Origin: JAEUUM01 sp038326165
Lineage (GTDB): Bacteria; Bacteroidota; Bacteroidia; Chitinophagales; Saprospiraceae
DNA length: 46,671 bases
Assembly: GCA_038326165.1 (NCBI GenBank)
Contig: JBBQJT010000026.1
Coordinates: forward strand, 1-46,671
Reading direction: 5' to 3'
Shown piece by piece: positions 9,265 through 18,400 of this stretch. The translations under genes were made by a program, and so were the position numbers. Numbering within the stretch: position 1 is the first letter of the stretch; each line of letters opens with the position of its first letter. The notes beneath the pieces were generated by a model. The model was not told where the DNA came from. It saw only the letters and a list, made by a program, of their open reading frames with translations, and did not search any database.

Positions 9265-12200
9265 ATGAACATCTTGAAGGCCACAAAGACCGTATTGGTT
9301 CTTGTTATCCTATTTACCTTGTCCTTGTCCAATAACTTAATGGGCCAAATGCAAGAGCAAAATATCTTCGGAAAAGTAATTGAAAGCAAGAGTCAACTCC
9401 CCCTTGAAAATGTAAGCATACAATTAAAGGACAGCAATATTGCCACTGAAACAAATGTCCTTGGTGAGTTCAGTCTGGCAGTGGCACTTCGTTTCCCTAT
9501 GACTCTCTTGATAAGTTCGGTTGGATATAAAAGTGAAGAGCTGGTAATTAACACTCCAGATTTTATCAATATTTCAATGGAAGAGGAAATAAAAGACCTT
9601 GATGAAGTTTTGGTGGTCAGCGGTTATACCAAACAGAGAAAAAGTGATTTTTCAGGTGCCGTTTCAACATTGAGTGCCAAGCAAATATTAAGAAGGCCCG
9701 TTATAAGCTTTGATCAATTGCTAGCAGGTTTGGCTCCAGGAGTTGATGTGATTCAGCCAACCAATATACTCAACAATACCCCAGTAATGCGAATTAGAGG
9801 AATCAATTCAATTACGTCTGGTCTTTTCCCATTGGTTATTGTTGACGGTATTGCTTTATTTACTGGATATATTGGAGGTGTCATTGGTAACAATCCATTG
9901 GCAGACATCAATCCTGCTGATATTCAATCTATTGACATACTTAAAGATGCTGCCTCAGCCGGAATATATGGCTCAAGAGCGGCCAATGGCGTTATGGTCA
10001 TTACTACCAAAAGAGGAAAGAAAGGACGTACACAAGTCAATTATGACAATTGGGTCAGCTTGTCCACTCCTTTCAATCTGCCAGAACTTCTTGGAGCTGA
10101 AGATTACGTAAAAATCAAGAACGAAGCTATGGTTAATTCTGGTAGAGAACCTGGTTACAAATTGATTACCAATCCTGATGGCTCTATCGTGAATACAAAT
10201 TGGTACGACGTAGCTTATGAACCAGCTTGGTCACAAGGTCACAATTTTAATGTCAGCGGCGCTAACAACAACACTTCCTATTATTTTTCATTTGGATATA
10301 CTGACCAGAATAATTTTATTAAGAACAATACTTTTGAAAGATACTCTACCCGATTAAATATTGAAAATAGTATCACTAAGAATTTCAGAGTAGGTGCAGA
10401 CATTGCATATTCAAACGGAGTAAATACAGGCCCCAACACAGGTGCGATACCAAGCAATACTTTGTCCTCTTCTACTTATAATTCGCAATACATCACCAAT
10501 GAACCTCTAGGAAGGATGACGTATATACTTCCTCCTAATGTTCCTGTTTTTAACACAGATGGAAGCTATGCAATTCAAAATGGGGTTAGTGTAGGTTATG
10601 GATTGAACAACCCAGCTACAATTGGAACCATCAATGCCTACAATTTGGCTTGGGTGCAAGAAAATGACGTAAATACATCAGAGAACAACAGCATTATGGG
10701 AAGTGTATATGCTGAATTGGACATTTTCAAAAAATTCAAGCTTAGAACTAGTTACAGTATAAACAAACTTCAAAACGTAAACACTTCCTTCCTCAACCCT
10801 ATTCATGGAGGAGGAGCTGCATCCAATGGAATTGCCACCAATATCTTTGCCAAATACAACAGAAATGACTGGGCCAATACACTAACTTACACCACCAGCA
10901 TCAATAATGTGCACAACATAAGCGCATTGATTGGACATGAAATGATTGCAACAACCATCAACTCTTGGGGTGCTCAACGTTCCAATATCACAGATAATTA
11001 CTACAAAAATTATCAAGGAGGATTTGTCAATATTGCACCAATTGGGAATGTATTGAGTGACAACGCCCTGCTTTCATATTTCTCTAATGTAAACTATGAT
11101 TACAGCAAAAGATATTTCTTAACTGTTAACTTCCGAAGAGACGGATTATCGGCATTAGCTCCTGGCAATAAATTTGGAAACTTTGGTGGAGGATCAGTCG
11201 CTTGGAATGTAAGTAATGAATCATTTTATAAGAATCTATTGAGTAATAATATCATCAACAACATCAAGCTGAGGGCCAGTTATGGTATTGTTGGAAACAG
11301 TGAAATTGGTGATTACCCGGCTATCGGAGCATATGTCTCAAATACTTATGGTGGTGCTCCAACGCTCAATTTTGCGCAAGCTGGAAACCCTGACTTGAAA
11401 TGGGAAACCAGTAAAAAATTGGATTTGGGTATGAATTTTACGCTATTTAATGACAAGATAAGTGTTGAGTTTGGTTATTACAACAACCTCATTGACGGAC
11501 TCATTCTCAAAGAACCACAAGCTCCTTCGGCAGGAATACCTGGTAATTTCATCAATCGAAACGCTGGAGGTATGTACAATCGTGGCATTGAATTGGGAAT
11601 CACAGCATCTGTCGTAAAATCGAAAAACTTCAACTGGGATATGAATGTAAACTTCTCAACGCTTGAAAACAAAGTCACTTCACTTTTGAGTGATGTCTAT
11701 GTTCCAAGTGTTTTTGGGGTCCAAAATATGACACGTGTTGGTTATTCAGTTGGCTCACTGTTTGCAGTACCTGCTGTTGGTGTGAATCCTGATAACGGTT
11801 TGATGATGTTTCAGAATAGCGCTGGTCAAATTGTACAATACAACCACATTGGTTCACCTCGCTGGACGTATCTGGATGGAACAGCTGCCCCTGCAATTGA
11901 TAATTACAAGGATGGAGTTATTCAGGGACCTTCATTGCCTAAGTATTTTGGTGGCATCAACAGCAATATGAGCTACAAGAATTTTGAACTGAGTTTCAAC
12001 TTTACCTTTGTGGCAGGTAACAAACTTTACAACGGAACAAGGGCTACCAATTCAGACCAACGTTATTTCAACAATGGCACTTTCATTCTGGATCGTTGGA
12101 CAACACCTGGACAACAAACAGATATCGCCAAACTTCAATACGGGGACAATGTATCATCTGGATTTTCATTCTCAGCCACTTCCAAAGTTGAAAAAGGTGA

Positions 12201-12441
12201 CTACCTCAAACTACAAAACGTGCTTATTGCATATAACCTTCCGATGAACAACCAGCTATTTAAAAATAGAATTTCTGGAGTTAGGTTTTACTTGCAAGCA
12301 GTTAATCTTTACACATTTACCAAATACCGTGGATCAGATCCTGAAATTTCAATCAATGGCAACTCAATCAATTCAGGTAAGGATCAGAATGTACCGCCCA
12401 ATGCGCAGGTATTCTCTGGCGGCTTAAATGTTAGATTCTAA
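9265..12441 (+). CDS. SusC/RagA-family TonB-linked outer membrane protein
   Basis: 1058 residues. Signal peptide at about 1-27, ending NNLMGQ. A carboxypeptidase-regulatory-like domain spans about 34-110 (NIFGKVIESKSQLPLENVSI). The SusC plug follows at about 115-240, with the family signature IQSIDILKDAASAGIYGSRA and then ANGVMVITTKRG. The remaining 800 residues are a beta-barrel ending in FSGGLNVRF, with the C-terminal aromatic residue typical of outer-membrane barrels. In SusCD complexes this protein is the transport channel and the SusD lipoprotein is its lid. The SusD gene starts 37 bp downstream, so the two are an operon. No glycoside hydrolase, peptidase or sigma/anti-sigma pair lies nearby, so the imported glycan or peptide cannot be named. 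Confidence 0.93.
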   Translation: MNILKATKTVLVLVILFTLSLSNNLMGQMQEQNIFGKVIESKSQLPLENVSIQLKDSNIATETNVLGEFSLAVALRFPMTLLISSVGYKSEELVINTPDFINISMEEEIKDLDEVLVVSGYTKQRKSDFSGAVSTLSAKQILRRPVISFDQLLAGLAPGVDVIQPTNILNNTPVMRIRGINSITSGLFPLVIVDGIALFTGYIGGVIGNNPLADINPADIQSIDILKDAASAGIYGSRAANGVMVITTKRGKKGRTQVNYDNWVSLSTPFNLPELLGAEDYVKIKNEAMVNSGREPGYKLITNPDGSIVNTNWYDVAYEPAWSQGHNFNVSGANNNTSYYFSFGYTDQNNFIKNNTFERYSTRLNIENSITKNFRVGADIAYSNGVNTGPNTGAIPSNTLSSSTYNSQYITNEPLGRMTYILPPNVPVFNTDGSYAIQNGVSVGYGLNNPATIGTINAYNLAWVQENDVNTSENNSIMGSVYAELDIFKKFKLRTSYSINKLQNVNTSFLNPIHGGGAASNGIATNIFAKYNRNDWANTLTYTTSINNVHNISALIGHEMIATTINSWGAQRSNITDNYYKNYQGGFVNIAPIGNVLSDNALLSYFSNVNYDYSKRYFLTVNFRRDGLSALAPGNKFGNFGGGSVAWNVSNESFYKNLLSNNIINNIKLRASYGIVGNSEIGDYPAIGAYVSNTYGGAPTLNFAQAGNPDLKWETSKKLDLGMNFTLFNDKISVEFGYYNNLIDGLILKEPQAPSAGIPGNFINRNAGGMYNRGIELGITASVVKSKNFNWDMNVNFSTLENKVTSLLSDVYVPSVFGVQNMTRVGYSVGSLFAVPAVGVNPDNGLMMFQNSAGQIVQYNHIGSPRWTYLDGTAAPAIDNYKDGVIQGPSLPKYFGGINSNMSYKNFELSFNFTFVAGNKLYNGTRATNSDQRYFNNGTFILDRWTTPGQQTDIAKLQYGDNVSSGFSFSATSKVEKGDYLKLQNVLIAYNLPMNNQLFKNRISGVRFYLQAVNLYTFTKYRGSDPEISINGNSINSGKDQNVPPNAQVFSGGLNVRF

Positions 12442-12478
12442 ATCAATGCTATTCATAAAATTTTCAAATACAATTGAC

Positions 12479-13942
12479 ATGAAATATACCTCAATCAACA
12501 ATAGTATTTTTGCATTTTTACTTATCCTGACTATCGGTACGGTGAGTTGCAAAAAGGATTTCTTAGATACAGTTCCAAATACAAGCATAGATCAAGCTGA
12601 AGCATTCAGTACCCCTGCCAAGATATTGGCTCAAGTTAATAATCTGTACGGCCGACTACAAAATCAAAATTTATATGGAGGACGACTGATCGTTTTCAAC
12701 GAACAACGTGGTGATGAGTTTGGTCAAAATGATGGAAATGCAGCTACTGGCTCTGCTGTATGGAATCAAAATGTAGCATCAAGCAATGAATACATCAACG
12801 ATGTTTGGGCCAATGCCTATTCTGCAATCAATAATGCAAACATCCTAATCGAAAAATTGGAATCCAGCACCGTCATACCCGACAGCACAATCAAACAATA
12901 TACCGCTGAAGCCAAGTTTGTTAGAGCCCTGAGTTATTTAAATCTCGTTCAAACCTACGCCAAGCCATACAATATAGACAAATCAGCTCCCGGAGTGCCA
13001 CTTCGATTGGTTGCCGTAACTACAGCTGGTTCCAGTGACCTTGCACGCAGTTCTGTCGAGGAAGTTTACACCCAGATCATCAAAGATTTAGACGATGCAG
13101 AATTTTGGCTGCCAAACTCTTATAAAACTTCCTACTTGAACAAGACAAGAGCTCAAAAATCAACAGCCATTGCCTTAAAAACCAGAATATATCTGCACCA
13201 AGCACAATATCAGAAAGTAATTGAAGAAGCATCTAAAATTGTCCCGAATTTCAGTCCTTATTTCTATAGTTCAGGAACACTGAGCCTTCAGTTGGAAAAC
13301 AACATTGCAACTGTCTTTGGTGGCAGTTACACAGGAAACGAAGCAATTCTTTCGATGCCTTTTGCCAATTCTACTACGGAAACTCCAGCATCTCAATACT
13401 CCCTTGCTTTTAATTATCTGGGGCAACCTATCATTTTCTTAGCGAACAACGGAATTGTGGCAAACATTGCCCTGCAAGACCCTTCGGATGCGCGGGCTGC
13501 GCTTATAGGTTTGGATGCTGCCAACCATAAGGTCTTAAAAAAATTCGCTTTAACTACAGCTCCATTTAGGGATTATGTGCCTGTTATTAGATATGCTGAA
13601 GTATTGTTGAATTATGCTGAGGCTGCAGCTAAAATAGGAGACCAAACCAAATCAATTGACTTATTAAAGTCTGTAAGAAACCGATCTAACCCTGAATTTG
13701 TATTTCCAAGTGACGACCTGCAATTTCCAGATAACATCATTACAACTATCATAACTGAAAGAAGGATAGAATTATTGGGTGAAGGTTTTCGATTACAAGA
13801 TTTACAACGTCAGGGCAAAACCCTGCCTGCCAAAATTGGAAGCATAGGCACGGCACCCGAAGTTTTACCTACAGCCAAGAACTATATATGGCCTATTCCA
13901 AGTGGAGAACTCTCTGCAAATAAGCTATGTATTCCCAATTAA
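12479..13942 (+). CDS. RagB/SusD-family nutrient-binding outer membrane lipoprotein
   Basis: 487 residues from the ATG at 12479. A frame-open ATG at 12428 overlaps the SusC gene and would put 17 polar residues before the signal peptide, so it is rejected. The lipoprotein signal is clear: hydrophobic FAFLLILTIG followed by TVSC with Cys24 as the lipidated residue. The body has SusD features: KDFLDTVPNTSIDQAEAF near the N-terminus, the helical RALSYLNLVQTYAKPY and AEVLLNYAEAAAKIGD segments, and the ending NYIWPIPSGELSANK. The protein stops at NKLCIPN, a few residues earlier than the usual NPGY-type ending. It is the ligand-binding lid of the SusC channel encoded upstream. A strong hairpin follows 46 bp after the stop. 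Confidence 0.93.
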   Translation: MKYTSINNSIFAFLLILTIGTVSCKKDFLDTVPNTSIDQAEAFSTPAKILAQVNNLYGRLQNQNLYGGRLIVFNEQRGDEFGQNDGNAATGSAVWNQNVASSNEYINDVWANAYSAINNANILIEKLESSTVIPDSTIKQYTAEAKFVRALSYLNLVQTYAKPYNIDKSAPGVPLRLVAVTTAGSSDLARSSVEEVYTQIIKDLDDAEFWLPNSYKTSYLNKTRAQKSTAIALKTRIYLHQAQYQKVIEEASKIVPNFSPYFYSSGTLSLQLENNIATVFGGSYTGNEAILSMPFANSTTETPASQYSLAFNYLGQPIIFLANNGIVANIALQDPSDARAALIGLDAANHKVLKKFALTTAPFRDYVPVIRYAEVLLNYAEAAAKIGDQTKSIDLLKSVRNRSNPEFVFPSDDLQFPDNIITTIITERRIELLGEGFRLQDLQRQGKTLPAKIGSIGTAPEVLPTAKNYIWPIPSGELSANKLCIPN

Positions 13943-13987
13943 AAGCTTAGTAGCCTAACTTACACACTTTATAAATTACAACGTGAA

Positions 13988-14020
13988 ACAAAGGACAATG
14001 ACCAGCTCGTTGTCCTTTGT
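13988..14020 (+). terminator. Hairpin closing the SusC/SusD operon
   Basis: ACAAAGGACAA (13988-13998) pairs perfectly with TTGTCCTTTGT (14010-14020). A T-G wobble and two further pairs extend the stem to 14 bp around the loop CCAGC. Only a weak T-rich stretch follows, so rho-independent termination is likely but not textbook. It sits between the convergent SusD and MDR genes and may serve both. Confidence 0.65.
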
Positions 14021-14047
14021 TCGTTAATAATAGCTGAGCAATAGCCT

Positions 14048-15022
14048 TTAATTGGTTTGCTTTTGAATCTGAATGACAACATTTCCAAGCTTTTGTCCAG
14101 TTTCAACATATCTGTATGCATCTACTATTTCATGCAATGGGTAAACCCGATCCATCAAAGGTTTAAATTTGCCAGTTACTACCAACTCCTTCAAAAACTC
14201 AACATCACTTTTATCGATGGTCGGCAGTGGAAAAAGAACTCTTTTGCCTTTTGTTAATTTGCCTTTTAAAGCCAGGAAAATATTTTCCCAGTTCTTACCT
14301 AGCTCTGTTGAAATATAAATCCCTTCCGCACTCAACGCTGGTTTGCATTTACCGAAGGAAGTCTTGCCTACAGAATCAAAGACAAAATCATATTTAGTCT
14401 CCGTATTTGTGTAATCCTGACTGGTGTAATCAATCACCTGATCTGCTCCCAGTGAATTTACAATATTCAAATGATTGGCGTGACATACTGCTGTAACATG
14501 AGCACCAAAATATTTTAAAAGTTGTACACCCGCAGAACCAATTCCCCCTGTAGCACCATAAACTAGAACGTTTTGTCCTTTTGTTACTTTTGCAGCCTTT
14601 ATGATACACAAGGCATAATGTGCCCCCTCGCAAACGGGCGCAGCTTCCAAATAACTCAAATTATCAGGTATAGTAACAATTGATCCCGACTGTGCAATTA
14701 CTTTATATTCGGCATGTGATCCAAAATTCACCTCATCATATCCAAAGACCCGCTCTCCTACCTTGAACATATTTACATTACCGCCTACTTCTACAATTTC
14801 ACCAGAAAATTCATTGCCCAATACCTTAAACTTTGGCTTTAAAAGTCCGCTAAAAAATCTTGAAATAAAATATTCTGCACTTCGAAAACCACAATCCGTT
14901 CGATTGACTGTGCTTGCATACACCTTGATCAATAATTCAGAATCCATAGGAACTGGTTTTTTAATTTCTTGAATCTTGATAACTTCTGGTGGACCATATT
15001 GGGTATTGACACTCGCTAACAT
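14048..15022 (-). CDS. NAD(P)-dependent MDR oxidoreductase (quinone oxidoreductase-like alcohol dehydrogenase family)
   Basis: 324 residues from an ATG, the usual length for the quinone oxidoreductase branch of the medium-chain dehydrogenase/reductase superfamily. A GroES-like N-terminal domain (residues 25-115, with VLGNEFSGEIVEVG) is followed by a Rossmann fold with the nucleotide-binding motif VYGATGGIGSAGVQ at 154-167. The C-terminus has the family ending YRYVETGQKLGNVVIQIQ. The cysteine cluster that binds structural zinc in alcohol dehydrogenases is absent, which points to a zinc-independent reductase of enones or quinones. The substrate is unknown. It is a single gene, converging with the SusCD operon and divergent from the 15470 gene. 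Confidence 0.85.
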   Translation of the reverse strand: MLASVNTQYGPPEVIKIQEIKKPVPMDSELLIKVYASTVNRTDCGFRSAEYFISRFFSGLLKPKFKVLGNEFSGEIVEVGGNVNMFKVGERVFGYDEVNFGSHAEYKVIAQSGSIVTIPDNLSYLEAAPVCEGAHYALCIIKAAKVTKGQNVLVYGATGGIGSAGVQLLKYFGAHVTAVCHANHLNIVNSLGADQVIDYTSQDYTNTETKYDFVFDSVGKTSFGKCKPALSAEGIYISTELGKNWENIFLALKGKLTKGKRVLFPLPTIDKSDVEFLKELVVTGKFKPLMDRVYPLHEIVDAYRYVETGQKLGNVVIQIQKQTN

Positions 15023-15469
15023 GATTGATTTATTTGATTAATAAATAATTCTTAACTGAAATGAAATTTTCCAGTGGTTTACAAAGTTAGATACACTTTT
15101 CATGATGGGCTATTGCTTTCATTGTATTTTATGCCAAAATCTAATAATTATCTACCAATTTGAAAAATAAAAAAATCCCTTGTTAGTGCTCCCTTATAAT
15201 TCAAATTCAAGCAGGAATCAATATTGAGAAAAATCAAAATTTCAATTTTCGATTAAGGAAAAGTGAGAGCAGCAAAATTTATAAAACGACTTAAACAAGT
15301 TCAGTTTAAGATAAAAAGGTTAGTGACTAAAAAGTTTAATAAAATGGAACTGTATATGGTTGGCATGTGGTAAACATGTAAGTTATTCTCCAAATTGTAT
15401 AAGACATCTGTATGAGATAACCATCACCTTTGACCCCTGAGGCAATTTTTACTTTAACTAATTAACATC
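15023..15469. other. Divergent spacer with an inverted repeat at 15290-15310
   Basis: No gene was found in these 447 bp, which must hold promoters for both flanking genes. The one clear structure is a perfect 7-bp inverted repeat, CTTAAAC (15290-15296) and GTTTAAG (15304-15310), with a 7-base spacer. It could be an operator. No clear TAnnTTTG element was found. Confidence 0.5.
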
Positions 15470-18400
15470 ATGAAAAAATATGAAAAAATCATTTCCACAG
15501 TTCTTTTCTTAGGCTTGTTTCAAACAATTTTTGCACAAGTGCCTGACCTTGGTTCGGCCTCTAATTTCGCTATGTTTACCTCTGCAGGTGCATTCAGTAA
15601 TGATGGATTAACCGAAGTGACAGGAGATATTGGCACAAACGTAGGTGCCTTCGGGGGTTTTCCTCCGGGTATAGTAGTAGGGTCTATTCATGTCGCTAAT
15701 CCAGTCACTGCCCAAGCTGCAGCAGATTTAAACGTTGCTTATGGATCATTGGCAGCTTTGACTTGTGGTTTAGTTATTGGCACTACGATGGGTAATGACC
15801 AGTATCTCACTCCTAATATATATTGCTTGGGTGCTGCATCCGTCATCAATGGCGACCTGTACCTAGATGCAGGCTGCAATTCAGATGCTGTTTTTATATT
15901 TTTAATAGATGGTGCCCTATCGACCAGCAATTTATCAAATATAATACTGATTAATTCAGCCTCACTTTGCAATGTTTACTGGCAGGTAAACGGAGCGGTA
16001 GGACTAGGAGAAAATTCATTGTTTCAAGGAAATATTCTTGCGAATGGTGCAATCAGTCTTGGACAGAATGCCACCTTATTGGGCCGTGGACTTTCAGTAG
16101 CCGGTGCAATATCAATGCACAACAACCTAGTTGATTTTGATATGTTGCCAACTCCTTCCACGATCACAGCAGATGGTCCGCTTACTTTTTGTGAAGGCGA
16201 CAGTGTTATTCTTTCTGGAAACTGCGGAGGTGTGTGGAATACAGGAGAAACCACCGAATCCATTACTGTAAAAACCAGTGGGACCTACTTCACTACAAAT
16301 ACAAATTCTTGCGGAGAAACAGTTTCAAACATCACCGTGACCACTGATCCTTCTCCAGATTGTCTAATAACTGGCATAAGTCAAATATGTGCTGGTGAAA
16401 CTACCCAACTTTGTGTAGCTTCTGGCTATACTGGTTATTTATGGAGCACTGGGGAAACCACAAATTGTATAAACGTTACACTTGCTGGTACATACTCTGT
16501 GACGGTAACAGGTGGGAATGGGTGCATCAGCTCATGTAGTAGGACTGTAAGCATTAATACTTCACCTGCATGCTCAATTACAGGCAGCGACATCATCTGT
16601 CCCGGTCAGTCCATCCCTCTTTGTGTGCCCTCAGGTGCTGCAGGTTATTTATGGAGCACATTAGCAACAACAAATTGCATAAGTATAAATGTTCCAGGCA
16701 CATATTCAGTAACAATAACATCTGCTTCAGGATGCACAAGTGTTTGCAGCAAAACAATATTAAGTGGCACTGTACCAGTTTGTTCAATAACAGGCAATAA
16801 CATATTATGCTTTGGTCAAAATACAACACTTTGTGCTACTCCAGGTGCAACAAGTTATTTGTGGAGCAATCTTGCTACAACGAGTTGTATAATTGTTGGT
16901 TCTGCTGGGAATTATTCAGTTACAATAACTAACGCACAAGGTTGCACAAGTTCATGTAGTATTTTGATAGCTGTTAACCCCGACAATCTACCACCAGATA
17001 TTATCTGTCCAACAGGTCTTAGCATTCAATGCAATGCAAGTTCATTGCCAGCATCAACAGGAAGTGCGAGCGCAACGGATAATTGCACGCTTGCACCTGC
17101 TATCACATACAGCGATGTAATATTATCTGGAATTTGCCCAAATTCCTATACAATTTCTCGTACTTGGTTAGCAACGGATCTGGCAGGAAATGCCAGTATG
17201 TGCAACCAAACAATTTCGGTAATTGATAATTTAGCTCCACAGATAATCTGCCCAGCAAACCTATCTATTGATTGCAGCATGAGTATCCTTCCTGCTAATA
17301 CTGGAACACCAACTGGTACAGACAACTGCAGTGCCTCCGTAACATTCACTTCAAGTGATGTACTTATTCCAGGTAGTTGCCCTCAGACCTATCAAATACA
17401 ACGTACTTGGATAGGGACTGATAATTGCGCTAACAACAATATTTGTGTTCAGAACATCAGCGTGACCGACAATCTACCACCAGTAATCAACTTCAACAAC
17501 CCTTCCTTAACTAATGGCGGCACATTCAATGTGCAATGTTATGGTCAGGATCCTAATTGGATGTTACCAATGTTTAATGAGAACAGCATTATTGCTATTG
17601 ATAATTGTGCGGGAAGCGTTACGGTCAGTTTCAATAAGATGCTTGTAAATAAGGGAGATTGTATAGCAGATGGATATATTAATTTATTTCGTCTTACCTG
17701 GACTGCTACTGATTTATGTGGCAATACCAGCAGTAAATTTATTTTCATGGCATTAGTAGATACCCTTGCACCTAAAATTAATGGCGTACCAAATGATGTA
17801 ACAGTAGAATGTGATGCAATACCAATTGTAGGCACGGTAATTTATGGAACTGATGAGTGCCTTTGTGCTTGTATTTTGAGTTTCAATGAAAGCAATATTC
17901 TGTCAGGATGTATGAACGGTCAAACAATCCTACGCTCTTGGACTGCTAAGGATGCATGTGGAAATATTACGACGTCATCACAAAAGATTACACTTATTGA
18001 TACTAGTGGGCCAGAGTGGAAAGTAAATTTACCGGATTCTGGCAATATCCCAGATGGCACAGTCCTTGAGTTTGATTGCAATGAAGGATATCCAGGCTAT
18101 CTTGACCATTTAAGTGACCAAAATATGATTTTACCTAATTCATGTGGCGCGTCAATTGTTGTATCATTTGATATTACAAACCAGACTACAAACAATTGCA
18201 AGCTGGACGGATATCTTGAACAACGAACATACCAATGGACAGGAAAAGATGAGTGTGGCAATATTTCCACTTTCAAGTTTTATGCAAGATTAATAGATAA
18301 AACGGCACCATATTTGGTTGGACTTCCGGATATTGGTTGTGAAGGAGATATAACTTTGAAGCTTATCAAAGCAACAGATTTGTGCAGTCAGACATTTGTT

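Noticed and set aside
12428..12478. Longer start of the SusD-like gene overlapping SusC
   Set aside because: It would place 17 polar residues before a standard lipoprotein signal peptide; the ATG at 12479 is preferred.
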